A stretch of DNA of 64,000 nt from contig JBITNC010000001.1 of the NCBI GenBank assembly GCA_050084985.1, positions 112,654,001 to 112,718,000 of the forward strand, in the 5' to 3' direction. The translations under genes and the position numbers were made by a program. The notes under the pieces were generated by a model, which worked only from the letters and a program-made list of their open reading frames with translations, was not told where the DNA came from and did not search any database. Below, piece by piece: positions 34,216-44,999 of the stretch; within the stretch, counting starts at the first letter, position 1, and each line of letters starts with the position of its first letter. The DNA comes from Nageia nagi. Lineage: Eukaryota; Pinophyta.

Positions 34216-34559
34216 ACCGACTGCGATGCCCCTGCACGTCCTCCCCCGTAGCCTCTCTCCTTGTGAAGTTGTTTGACAAGATGCGTGGCTGGACTATGTC
34301 TCCTCCTCTCTCTGCTCTGTAGCCAGTACTCTCCTCCTTCTCCTCTCCTCTAGAGCTCCTCGTCTCTAGTCAGCCTCCTACACCAGCCTCCTGCACAAGT
34401 CTCCTCTTCCATCTCACCATTAATTGAAACCTTACGTGTACTCCTTCCTTTCTTGTTGAGTATTAATTCTTGTTGACCATTTTTACCTTCTTTCTATGCT
34501 CCTCCACAAGGCAACGTATACTCCTTCTTGGTAAGGGAAGGGTTGCCATCACTACTTTA
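34216..34559. other. Pyrimidine-rich captured or filler segment
   Basis: Rich in CCTCCT, CTCTCC and CTCGTC words. It includes another PPR-like scrap (KLFDKMRGW near 34265-34292). It ends where the AT-rich leader tract begins. Confidence 0.4.
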
Positions 34560-35480
34560 CCTATATGCATTTATTTTTTTGACTTGAAGTATTTTAGAGT
34601 GCTTGAAGTAAAAGAAGCATTAAATTGCATAAAGTAGGGGTATGGGTATCCTATTACAACTTGCACACATATACCTCTTAGGCATTTAATTTTTTTTACT
34701 TACTTGCTTACAAGTCAAATTGCTCTCATTAAATGCACTTAGGAGTACTTAGAAATAATTCTAATATTTTACTTAAAATTGCATGTTTAAAATTACTAAA
34801 AGTGCACATGCAATTTTTTAATGCTAACCTCTTAGCATTTTTTGTAAGCATAGTAATTTAGCCTAAGCATGCTATTTTTTAATTAAATAAGGGAAAAGTT
34901 TTACTTAAAATGCATACTTATAAGACAAGTCTTAGCATACAATTTTTTTTAGGGATAAAACTTTAAGTGAAAAGGGGGGAATTGGTATAATTTTTACTTA
35001 AATTTTATCTAGATGCTAGACTTGTGATGTATAAATCTTATCTAGATATTGCATGCTAGACTTGTGATGCATGTCTCTTTACCTTGAAAACATGATGCAT
35101 GTCTCTTATAAATCTTATCTAGATATTGCATGCTAGACTTATGATGCAACTATTTTTATCTTGTTTGAAGAATAAAACATGCTTAGGACTTAAATTTTAA
35201 GTTAAATAATGCATGATGCATGATTACTTAAATTTTTTGAAGTCATGGAACAATGCATGTTATGAATTAAATACTAAGTAGGACTTAGTTCTTTTTTAAT
35301 TCATTAAGTACTTGAATATATTGAGCAAAATATAAAAAATGTAAAAGTCCTTTAGGGGTTAGTACAAAACCCATTGGACTTTTTTAGTTTTTTCAAAGCT
35401 CATGTGGATGATGCAATTTTACTTTACTTTATATTTTTGCACAATTTGCTTATACTTGCAAAAATGCAAATATTGAAAAG
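34560..35480. repeat. GCATGCTTA-rich leader tract of copia 2
   Basis: Irregular repetition of TTAGCAT, GCATGCTAGACTTGTGATGC and AAATTTTAAGTTAAATAATG type words. A 30-bp-scale unit, TCTTATCTAGATATTGCATG, recurs near 35037 and 35117. It corresponds to 3040-3760 in copia element 1. Confidence 0.6.
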
Positions 35481-35596
35481 TAACCCCTAAAATGAACACA
35501 TCCGCACGTATTCTTCCACAACATGACTTGTTTGGGGAGCCACAAGGTGAGGACAGGGCAAATTGGAGCCCTTTTAGTCCGAAGAACCGAGTGGTG

Positions 35597-36046
35597 GTAA
35601 GTTCATCTTAATTGCCCCTAAGACCTCTGTTGGATTGGACATAATTCTATTAGGTGGACAGGCATGTGTGTAGTGATACCACATGTCCGCACGTCCATTT
35701 AGGGATTATCTTGATAACCTAGGAGGAAAACTAAAAACCTTAATCAAGATAATTAAAATGGCCGGTCCAAGATACGTCGGATCCTTGGAAAATAGTAGGT
35801 ACTTCTCCTTGTGAGAGTATATCACTGACTAAGGTGAACTGGTTGAGGACTGGTAGTACCTGGGCTCCACCTTGCGGGCATCCAGGTGAAGGCCTAATTC
35901 TACACAAGAAAAAAACCCCAACATTATTCATCTACAGATCGTGGTTATAAGTTTGCACATGTGGGACATGTTTACTTATGTTTGATTTGTATAGATGGAA
36001 ACTTGTAAAAATTTGCATTCTTATTGCATATTTATTTTTTGTACAG
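35597..36046 (+). other. Candidate leader intron just before gag
   Basis: A good donor (GTG then GTAAGT at 35597) and a T-rich tract with acceptor TTTTTTGTACAG ending at 36046 lie so that the gag ATG (36050) falls three bases into the next exon. The 450 bases between are GC-richer than the tract before and contain upstream ATGs that splicing would remove. Prediction only. Confidence 0.35.
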
Positions 36047-36049
36047 ACA

Positions 36050-39000
36050 ATGGTTGATACCTTCATACCCAAGCACATACTCGACGGTTCCAACTACGGG
36101 ATATGGGAACCTCATATGAGAGCTGAGTTACAGGCAAGGAAGCTATGGTAGACAGTAAATGAAGATCTAGTTGCTCCTACAGATGAGAAGGCCCTTGAAA
36201 TCTACAACTCAAAGAATGAGTTAGCAACCTCAATGATCTATCATGCAGTTTCAGATGACATCCTTCTCATGATTTCTTCCTCGACATCAGCAAAAGAAGC
36301 TTGGGACAGACTAAAGAAAATTTACCTTGGGTCCAAATTTTCAAGAAGGTTCACCATTCTACAAAAGTTGTTGCAGTATCGTCAAGGAGAAGATGAAAGT
36401 GCCTCAATCTACTTGAACAAAATCATTGACCTCAGGACACAACTGGTTGGTTGTGGGTGCAATTGGATCAATGATGAGTTCATGGTCTTCATTATTCTTC
36501 AAAGCCTCTCTACAAAGTTCAGTAACTTTGTCACAGTTATGGAGACTAGGCTCGATGATGAAGAAGATGTTATCTCCCTTGATAATCTTTCTAGACTCCT
36601 TCTGAAGCATGAGGAAACTTTGAATAAGAAAATGTTGAACATTTCTCCAAAGGATAATAGCATTGCTCTAGGAGCAACCAAAACTCCTTTCAAGAAGACG
36701 TTCAAACATTACAAATTCAAAGATAACAAATCCTCATCAACCATCAGGAAGCACAACAACTTCAAGCAAAGGAATGACAAAGTTGGATCAAGCAAACCAA
36801 CACCGCAGGAAAAGTTTGATGGGAATTGTAACTTCTGTGGCATCTTTGGGCACAAAGAGTATGATTGTCACAAAAAGAAATTTGCTCAAAAAGGAAAGGG
36901 AAATGCAAATGTGAGAAATTTCAATAATAAAAAGAAGAACAAGCATGCTGCTTTTGTTGCCTACTACTCAATGACTCAAACTATTTCAAATGATTGGATT
37001 ATTGATTCAGGATGCACTAATCACATGTGTTATGAAAAGGATAAGTTTGAAAATTTTCATAAGTACAACAAGGATACAGTTATGATAGGTGATAATACAG
37101 TCCTTGATGTTCAAGGAATAGGGAATGTGAAGATTCATGGAAAGGCACTTGATAATATCTTTTATGTATCTAAGCTAAGGATGAATCTTATCTCGATAAT
37201 TCAGATTACAAGGACAGGATGCTCATTTGAGTTTACCTCACACTCCTGGTGTGTTAAGAAAGGACTTGCCACTTTGATGAAAGGATCAGTAAAGAATGAC
37301 CTTTATATTATGGATCAAGTACCTTCAAAGATTTGTCTTGCTACAAATGTGTGTTCAAAAGGTAATCTTTGGCATCAACGATTAGGGCACCTTAACCACA
37401 AGAGTATTCAAGATATGAAAAATCAAGAACTTGTGGAAGGTTTACCTAATATTTCACCCACAATTGGTCTTTGTGAAAGGTGCATTCTTGGAAAGATGAA
37501 TAGGCAAAAGTTTGAAAAGGATAAGGTAACTTGGGCTACTCGTCCTCTTTAGCTAGTGCATTCAGATTTGATGGGTCCAATTCAGACTAAGTCTCTAAGG
37601 GGAGATTCTTATGTTCTGACCTTCATTGATGAATTCAGTAGGATGACATTTGGTTATCTACTTGAGCACAAGGATCAAACTTTTGATCGATTTAAGGACT
37701 TCAAGGCACTTATGGAAAATCAAACTGATTTTAAGATCAAAATGCTGAGATCTGACAATGGGGGTGAATATAATAGCAATGAGTTTAATGATTATTGTGT
37801 TAAACATGGGATCAAGTGACAATTCACAATCCCTTACACCCCTCAGCAAAATGGAGTTGCTGAAAGAAAGAATCGCACCATTATGGAAATGGCAAGATGC
37901 ATGTTGGGTAACCTTCCTAGTTTCTTATGGGGAGAAGCTATTCACACTGCTATTCACACCCTTAATAGGTGTCCTACTAAAGCAGTTGAAGGAAAAACTC
38001 CGTATGAAGTATGGATAGGAAAGAAACCTAACATATCACACTTTAGGGTCTTTGGATGTGATGCATTTGCCTTCATTACCTCAGAGAAAAGAAAGAAGCT
38101 AGACAAAAGATAAAAAAATGCATATTTGTGGGGTATGATAATCAGCATAGAGGTTACAGGCTCTACTCCTCATCCCATAAAATAGTCTTTGTTTCTAGGG
38201 ATGTCAAGTTCAATGAACTTCCTAAGGATACGACTTCTCATGCTGAGGTGTCTGATTCAAAAGATTCTATGCCTGCACCTAACTGGTTGGATGATCATGT
38301 AGGGAAGTCACCACAAGAGCAAAATTCTCCAGCTCAGAGAATTACAAGAAGTATGACCTTGAATAAATCCTTATTTGCCAAAATTGATAATATGAATGAG
38401 CCATCAACATTCAAAGAAGCTTCCAAGCAAGAGTATTGGATGGAAGCTATGAAAGTTGAGTACGAGTCACTCATGAAAAATGAAACTTGGGATTTGGTTC
38501 CTTATCCCAATGAGAAAAATGTGATTGGAAATAAATGGATTTACAAGGTCAAGTACAATTCTGATGGAGAAGTTGAAAAATACAAAGCAAGGTTAGTGGC
38601 CAAAGGGTTCACTCAGAAATATGGTATTGATTATGAGGAAACCTTTGCTCCTATGGCCAAAATGCCTACTGTTAGGATAATCCTTGCTCTTTCTGCAGCT
38701 CAGGGATGGAAAGTTTTCCAACTTGACGTCAAGAGTGCATTTCTCAATGGTGACTTGGATGTAGAAATCTACATGAATCAACCAGAAGGATTTATTCCAG
38801 AAGGATAAGAGTCTCTTGTGTGCAAACTAAAGAAGTCTTTGTATGGACTTAAACAAGCACCTAGAGCATGGTACAGGAAAATTTTAGGATTCTTTGCAGA
38901 TATTGGTTTTTCTAAGTGCTTCTCTGACTCAGATCTCTATGTACTCAATCAAGGAAAAGACATGGTCTTAATTCTCCTTTATGTGGATGATCTTCTCATA

Positions 39001-39945
39001 ACAGGCAACAATATTGAAATCATCCAAGAGTGCATATCCAAACTGAAGACAACATTTGAAATGACTGATCTAGGTCTATTGCATTACTATCTTGGAATGC
39101 AAGTATACCAACACAAAGATTGTACTTATCTTAGTCAATCTAAGTATATATCAGACATCTTGCAAAAGTTTGGAATGGAGGAGTGTAGATATGCTGCAAT
39201 ACCTATTTCTCCTGGAATCATTGTATCACTGAGCTCAGATTCTCAGTTGGCTGATGCTACAGCTTATAGGCAATTGATTGGTAGCCTTCTGTATCTGACT
39301 ATCTCTCATCCTGATATTACCTTTGCAGTGAATCTGATGGCATGATTCATGCAAAAACCATATGTTGAACACCTCAATGCTGTGAAGCAAATCTTGAGGT
39401 ATGTGTCAGGGATAAAGGATCTTGCTCTTAAGTATTCCAAAGTGCCCTCAATTGTTCTCTTAGGGTTCTTAGATTCTGATTATGGGGGAGATAGAGATGA
39501 CAGAAAATCAACCTCTACATATGTGTTCAGCATTGGTTCAGGTGCTATCTCTTGGGCTTCCAAGAAGCAACGTACTGTGACTCTTTCTACCACTGAAGCT
39601 AAATATCGAGCCATGTCTATTGCCACCTAAGAAGCTATTTGGCTATGACATCTTCTAAATGAAATTAGGTATAAGCAAAATGGCCCATCTCTTATTTCTT
39701 CAGATAATCAATCGGCTATCTCTTTGGCTAAGAATCCTGTGTTCCATCAGTGAACCAAACATGTGGAAATCCAAGCCCATTTTATCAGGGAGAAGGTTCT
39801 AGATGACATCATACACTTAGAGTATTGTCCATCTACTGAAAACTCCACTGATCTATTCACCAAGCCCCTTCTTGAAGCTCAATTCAGCAAGCTTAGGGAT
39901 TCTCTCGGGTTGGTGAAGTTGCCCTCAAGGGGGAGTGAAGTTTGA
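36050..39945 (+). pseudogene. Copia element 2 gag-pol polyprotein, disrupted
   Basis: The frame starts at the ATG at 36050 (MVDTFIPKHILDGSNYGIWE). In order it shows the gag core (to about 36650), a CX2CX4HX4C zinc knuckle (36827-36868), protease with IDSG (about 37001-37012), integrase HHCC (about 37372-37500), integrase core with D (37565), D (37754) and E (37862), reverse transcriptase with SLYGLKQAPRAWY and YVDD (38980-38991), and RNase H with STTEAKYRA. Lesions are stops at 36149, 37550, 37817, 38806, 39343, 39628, 39646 and 39751, and a one-base loss near 38110. Several stops sit where relatives have Arg (CGA) or Gln, so C-to-T change is likely. All catalytic residues named are still present, in keeping with recent decay. 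Confidence 0.95.
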
Positions 39946-40016
39946 ACCTTTGTTAATGATGACAACTTCACCTCTAAGAGGCTCTTTTGTTGTTGTATAG
40001 CATGTGTTGATTATGA

Positions 40017-40466
40017 TATACCTCTGTGGTAAGTTTGCTCTGCGTGACAAACTTGTTGTACATTTTTATACCTCCGTGGTAAGTTTGCTCTGCGTGACAA
40101 ACTTGTTGTACATTTTATACCTCCGTGGTGAGTTTACTCTACGTGAGAAACTCGTTGTACAATTTTTGAGCATATAATTAATATACCTCTGTGGTAAGTT
40201 CGCTCTACGTGATGAACTTGTTGTACATTCTATACCTCTATGGTGAGTTTGCTCTATGTGAGAAACTCATTGTACAATTTTGATGCTCTATACCTCCATG
40301 GTGAGTTTGCTCTGCGTGAGAAACTCGTTGTACAATATTTGAGCATATAATATAATATACTTCTGTGGTAAGTTCACTCTGCATGACAAACTTGTTGTAC
40401 ATTCTATACCTCCATGGTGAGTTCGCTCTACATGAGAAACTCGTTGTACAATTTTTATGCTCTATT
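40017..40466 (+). repeat. 3' tandem module 1 in copia 2 (eight units)
   Basis: Units start TATACCTCYGTGGT at about 40017, 40067, 40116, 40182, 40231, 40289, 40356 and 40405. They run through AAGTTTGCTCTGCGTGACAA and TTGTTGTACA, with spacers of variable length. Inside each unit AGTTTGCTCT...AGAAACTCGT makes a short imperfect inverted repeat, so the RNA could form a row of stem-loops. Confidence 0.9.
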
Positions 40467-40495
40467 AATAATCAACACATGTCTATATACAACAG

Positions 40496-40545
40496 GTGAC
40501 TATGAGTGATGGCTTGGCATCTCTGTGATGACTTATAGTGCACCA
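40496..40545 (+). repeat. Single copy of 3' module 2 in copia 2
   Basis: GACTATGAGTGATGGCTTGG followed by TGATGACTTATAGTGCACCA, the unit present five times in copia element 1 (6719-7053). Confidence 0.8.
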
Positions 40546-40930
40546 TTAATCAGTTAGTTATAAGATAGCATTATTTGATTCTCTTATTTGAATATATGAT
40601 GCATCTAACTAATTTTGTTCATAAGTTGCTTGTAGCATGCAGGATCTTCTACAAAAATGCAGGTTACTCACCTTGTGAAAGCAAGCTCATGGAGACTCAC
40701 ATGTCAGCTTAAAGTTGATCGACTACTATGTACAGTGAAACCAGTTGTGGTTAATGATTGTATTGTAAACCATTTTGTCAAATGGTAATGTAGTGATTCT
40801 CATACTAGTTCTCAAAAAAAAAAGATTCTCAAATATGTAAATGTTCTCATCTCCACTTGTATCTCTATGGAGGAGAACTCTCTCTTACTCTCTCTCTTCT
40901 TTCTTCTACGCTCTATCCCAATATTGCATT

Positions 40931-40939
40931 AAGGGGGAG
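40931..40939 (+). other. Polypurine tract of copia 2
   Basis: AAGGGGGAG directly before the 3' LTR, the primer for plus-strand DNA synthesis. Confidence 0.85.
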
Positions 40940-41443
40940 TGTTAGAATTTGTAATGAAATATTTTGAATATCTAAACTCCTTTTAAGTTCAATTAATCAC
41001 TTAAAGAATATGTAGATAACTTAAGGGATTAATTGAATTCTTTATTATGTGTGGACTTTGACCTAACCATGGGGTTAGTTGGTAGGTTAAAGTTAGATCA
41101 CACATTTATTGTAACCCTAACCTTACCCTTGGGTTAAAGGGAGGTTAGGGAGGTGCTCTCAAGCTATAAATAGAGGGCCTCTCCTCTTGTAAACATATCT
41201 AAGTTTTGGAGTAAGATTACTCTACTAGGTTGTGTAGGAGAGAGCAAGAGAATAGTTGTAAGAGAGGCATAGATTGAGAATAGAGAACTAGTTGTGGATG
41301 TACTCCCAAGGAGGGAGGAACCACATTATATTGGTGTCATATTGTGTGAATGTGTTAGTAGCTTGTATATGTTGCATGTTGAATGTGATTGAGCTTTCTA
41401 TAGTCTTGGACCTTTGGGAATTAGAGTAGTGCTAATTCCATCA
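40940..41443 (+). repeat. 3' LTR of copia element 2
   Basis: 504 bp, partner of 31831-32334, followed by GTAAC at 41444-41448. Confidence 0.95.
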
Positions 41444-41448
41444 GTAAC
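41444..41448. repeat. Target-site duplication (right) of copia 2
   Basis: GTAAC, matching 31826-31830. Confidence 0.9.
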
Positions 41449-42035
41449 TAGCAATGAGCTAAAAGAAAATATGAATACATCATGGCAAGAAAAGTAGGAG
41501 GAGAGAGTATGGTATCAATATTTAAGAAGGTTGATGAGGATATATGAAATAAGTAAAAAATAATATTTTCCCTTACCTCTCTTATTATTTGCAAATTTGA
41601 GATCAATATTCATAGCATTGATAGGTTCTTTGCTCCTACTTTGATCCAGCTAGTGGTTCCATCACATTTTAGTTAGGGAGTTACATTTGTAGAATTTTGG
41701 TCACTATATTTTAGGAAGAACAACTCTGTAATGTAGAGAAAAGGGGGTTGAATATATATGGCCACACTAAAGAAACTACTCGTCTCAAAGGTAGAATGTA
41801 AGATTAATCACCTAGAAATATACATCATCTACTTACCAAGAAGAATACAATTTTTATTGACTTGAAATAATTCCATTCCCAAACTAGACATTAAAGTCTT
41901 ACTTATGTGGTCTCTAATAAATGATACTGATGGCTTGTAAAAGTATTTGTAACAAACAAGAAGCTAATGGAAGATCCATAATGTTAGTGGTTTAGGATTT
42001 AGGCTTGGTGTAGGCTACATAGATGCAAGCCCCTT
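41449..42035. other. Intergenic DNA, nothing recognised
   Basis: AT-rich sequence between copia 2 and the inverted small LTR element. It is continuous with the target region before 31826. Confidence 0.4.
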
Positions 42036-42513
42036 TGATGTAGATTCCTATAAGAGATCAAAATAGATCTCCAAAAGTGATTCATAACACACAAGTAAAT
42101 CAATGGAAAAATAAAATTCACAACAAGAATTCTTTATTCATTTTAATCTACACTAACTCCTCAAAAGGATTACAATAAGCTTTTATAAAGCATCTTTTTC
42201 TTTCTTTCTAATTTTTAAAAAAGCCTAAAATATAGATGAGGCCCAAAATGGAGCTATGCATCCATTACTTAATACATGCAATTATTCTAAAAATACAAAC
42301 AAAAGTAAAAACAAAATTTGGGTTGTACAATAATCATTTTAGGCCTCAAAATTTACTCCTTTAGGAGATGTTACAATCTTGTAGATTTTTTGATTCTACA
42401 TGATTTAAAAAAAAGGCTCCAAATAATATTAGGAAAATAAGTTACATCCTTTAGAAGTTGGGGTATTATTTTTTTGCATGAAAAAAGTGTAACCAGATAT
42501 TGTAGGTCTATCA
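42036..42513 (-). repeat. LTR of small non-autonomous element C1 (minus strand)
   Basis: On the minus strand it starts TGATAGACCTACAATATC directly after a polypurine stretch (AAAGGAGAA) and ends TCTACATCA, 478 bp. It is the reverse complement of the element C2 LTRs at 42862-43341 and 44361-44685. No target duplication was found. Confidence 0.75.
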
Positions 42514-42861
42514 TTCTCCTTTGGTTGAAAAGAACTCAGCCCCTAAGTTTTGTTGCTATGAGAAATTGAAAATACCAAAAACCCCTTCATTTTAAACTTT
42601 CTTCTTTTCTAGTTGGTCTTTACGCTCTTCTCTCTGCATCTTGGATTCTAAAATCCACATATGATCCTCCTCCTTTGCTAAGCTTCTATCTTTCTCCATC
42701 TTTGCCATCCTTTAAAAAATTTATTTGTTGAATTTCATGAAATAAATTCATCCTATAAGTATATTTCACTCTCATATTCCTCATTAAAAGCTTGCTAGTC
42801 AATAAAATTATCATACTTTTGAGCATCAAAATGATTATCCATGTGCTCCATTGCAATATCC
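42514..42861 (-). mobile_element. Truncated interior of element C1
   Basis: Reverse complement of the end of C2's interior (44014-44360). It breaks off inside an interior codon stretch (GCAATGGAGCACATGG on the minus strand) and abuts the C2 5' LTR, which lacks its first 12 or so bases. Confidence 0.7.
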
Positions 42862-43341
42862 AGTTATAATTTCTTTATGTAGCATAATAATACCCCAAAT
42901 TTTGAAGGATGTAACTTTTGATCCTGATATCATTTGGAGCCCATATTTTTAAATCATGCAAAATCAAAAAAATCTACAAGATTGTAACATCTCCTAAAGG
43001 ATAAAATTTTGATGCCTCAAACAATTATTGTATAGCCTAAAATTTTCTTTTACTTTTAGTTTTATCTTTAAGTTCTATTTTTAGAATTATTTCATGTATT
43101 GAGTAAGGGATGCATGGCTCTATTTTAGTTCTCATCTAAGCTATATTTTAGGCTTTCATAAAAAATTATAAAGAAAAAGCAAAATGCTTTATAAAAGCTT
43201 ATTGTAATCCCTTTGAGGAATCAATGTAGATTCAGAAGAATAAATAATTCTTATTGTGAATTTTATTCTTTCATTGATTTACTTATGTGTTGTGAATTAA
43301 TTTTGGATATCTATTTTGGTCTCTTGCATGAATCTACATCA
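42862..43341 (+). repeat. 5' LTR of element C2 (5' end missing)
   Basis: It starts AATATCCAG where other copies have TGATGCACCAACAATATC, and ends TCTACATCA. Confidence 0.75.
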
Positions 43342-43342
43342 T

Positions 43343-43355
43343 TTGGTACTAGAGG
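43343..43355 (+). other. Degenerate primer binding site of C2
   Basis: TTGGTACTAGAGG, one base after the LTR, resembles the tRNA-Met site TTGGTATCAGAGC. Confidence 0.5.
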
Positions 43356-44349
43356 TAGTTGATCTTGTTGGATAGTATATTGGATTTGGATCACCATGCA
43401 AGGGAAGAAGATAAAGAGGCAACATGAATAGTTGTAGTTGAAAGATAGTCTGAGTATAAAGTTTGAATGCAGATGTCTCATGAAAGAGACAAGACTTGTG
43501 TGTTTCAAGGCTAAGTACCTTGAGTCTAAGGAGATTCGAATAAGATCTTGGTTGACACATTGTATTAGAAGTAGAAAAAGATAAAAGTCCCATGGAGAGA
43601 GAGGACTATAGAATTAATAGAGAAAAGCTTGGTCAACAAAAAAAAGGGTTTTGAGAACTCTTACAATCATGCAGTTGCAAAGAAGCATATGGATGTAGTT
43701 GAGAGTTTTGATTTGTTAATCATGAGTATGTCTAAAGAGGAAGAAGGCATTGAATATATCCAAAAAATAAATAAGATCTCGGAGGTGATTATGCAAGCTA
43801 AAATCAAATATAAGGATGTTAATTCAAATGAAGCTATAGAATTATTCTTCTATAGTTATGGAGCTAATAGAAGAATCCATATAGATGGATACATTTTTTA
43901 AAGAGATATTAGAGATTAAATTAGAATATTAAAATATCATTTTCATAGAAGTATTGGAGTTATTTAATTTAACAATGGAGGCCAAAGAAGAAGAAGAAAG
44001 AGAATTTCTTCTAAAACTAGCAATGGAGCATATGGATAATCATTTTGATGCTCAAAATTATGATGAGTTTATTAACCATCAGACTTTTGATGAGGAAGAT
44101 TGGAGTGAAAAATACTATTGGGATGAATTTATTTCATGAGAATCAATAAATAATATTGTCAAATGATAGCAAAGATGGATAAAGATAGAAGCGCAACAAA
44201 GGAGGAGATCATAAGTGGATTTTAGAATCCAAGATGTAGAGAGAAGTATACAAAGACCAACTAGAAAAGAAAAAAGTTTAAAATGAAGGGATTTTTAGGT
44301 ATTTTCAATTTCTAAGATCAGCAAAACTCAAGGGCTGAGTTATTTTCAA

Positions 44350-44360
44350 CCAAAGGAGAA
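44350..44360 (+). other. Polypurine tract of C2
   Basis: CCAAAGGAGAA directly precedes the 3' LTR start TGATGCACC. The same tract precedes the C1 LTR. Confidence 0.6.
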
Positions 44361-44685
44361 TGATGCACCAACAATATCCAGTTACACTTTCTTTATGTAG
44401 TAGAATAATACTCTAACTTCCTAAATGGTGTAAATTTTGGTCTCGATATCATTTTGAGCTCATTTATTTTTTAAATTATGTAAAATAAAAAAATATTCAA
44501 GATTGTAACATCTCCTAAAGGAGTAAATTTTGAGGTCTAAAACACTTATCGTATAGCTCGAATTTCAATTTTACTTTTAGTTCTATTTTTAGAATAATGG
44601 CATGTATTGAGTAATGGATGCATGGCTCCATTTTGGGCCTCATATAAGCTATATTTTAAGCTTTCTTAAAATTAAGAAGAGAAAT
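44361..44685 (+). repeat. 3' LTR of element C2 (3' truncated)
   Basis: It matches the first two thirds of the 5' LTR, then loses similarity near AAGAAGAGAAATATCC, just before the insertion point of copia D. The missing third was not found after 49107. Confidence 0.7.
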
Positions 44686-44691
44686 ATCCTC

Positions 44692-44696
44692 CTTAG
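44692..44696. repeat. Target-site duplication (left) of copia D
   Basis: CTTAG, repeated at 49103-49107. Confidence 0.9.
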
Positions 44697-44945
44697 TGTA
44701 GGAATGGATCATAAAACTCCAAGATAGATTAACTCAAGAATAATTTACAATATATAGACCACAAAAGTGGTTAACTAACAAACTCCTAAAATGGTGCAAC
44801 TAAGTGTACACCTCATCCTAACTAATTTACTTGCTTAAGCACTAAGCTAAAATTTCTCTAACTAACTTCAAATGACACTTGTCATTGACACATGTCTAAT
44901 TTCTAAATATTTACAAATACCATAATAAGATTATGGTTTTTAACA
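44697..44945 (-). repeat. 3' LTR of copia D
   Basis: Plus-strand reading TGTAGGAATGG...TTTTTAACA, 249 bp. Confidence 0.9.
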
Positions 44946-44956
44946 TTCCCCCCCTT
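44946..44956 (-). other. Polypurine tract of copia D
   Basis: Minus strand AAGGGGGGGAA, directly before the 3' LTR. Confidence 0.8.
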
Positions 44957-44999
44957 AATCTGAAGGGGTATTTGTAAGTCCAAGCATTGATCTAAATTT

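Larger units (their letters stand above)
31831..41443 (+). mobile_element. Full-length Ty1/copia element 2 with captured host sequence
   Basis: Two 504-bp LTRs (TGTTAGAATT...CCATCA) are flanked by the perfect 5-bp duplication GTAAC. A tRNA-Met primer site and a polypurine tract are present. By eye I count eight LTR substitutions, about 1.6%, so it is the youngest dated element here. The leader between primer site and gag is about 3.7 kb, very long for copia. It contains PPR gene fragments, a GCATGCTTA-rich tract and a candidate intron. One gag-pol frame follows, broken by eight stops and a frameshift. About 1 kb of 3' non-coding sequence contains tandem modules shared with element 1. The structure is complete but this copy cannot make its own proteins. 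Confidence 0.95.
42862..44685 (+). mobile_element. Small non-autonomous LTR element C2
   Basis: LTRs (42862-43341 and 44361-44685, the second cut short) enclose only about 1 kb. The interior has no pol. Two open frames (43629-43901, 90 codons, and 43954-44139, 61 codons) are rich in E, K and D and look like pieces of one acidic protein of unknown kind, perhaps gag-derived. The family is TRIM/LARD-like and would need enzymes from elsewhere. With C1 it forms a long inverted repeat. Confidence 0.7.

Noticed and set aside
40017-40466. Regularly spaced repeats suggesting a CRISPR-like array
   Set aside because: Plant nuclear context; units are drifting tandem repeats without unique spacers and belong to the copia 3' region.
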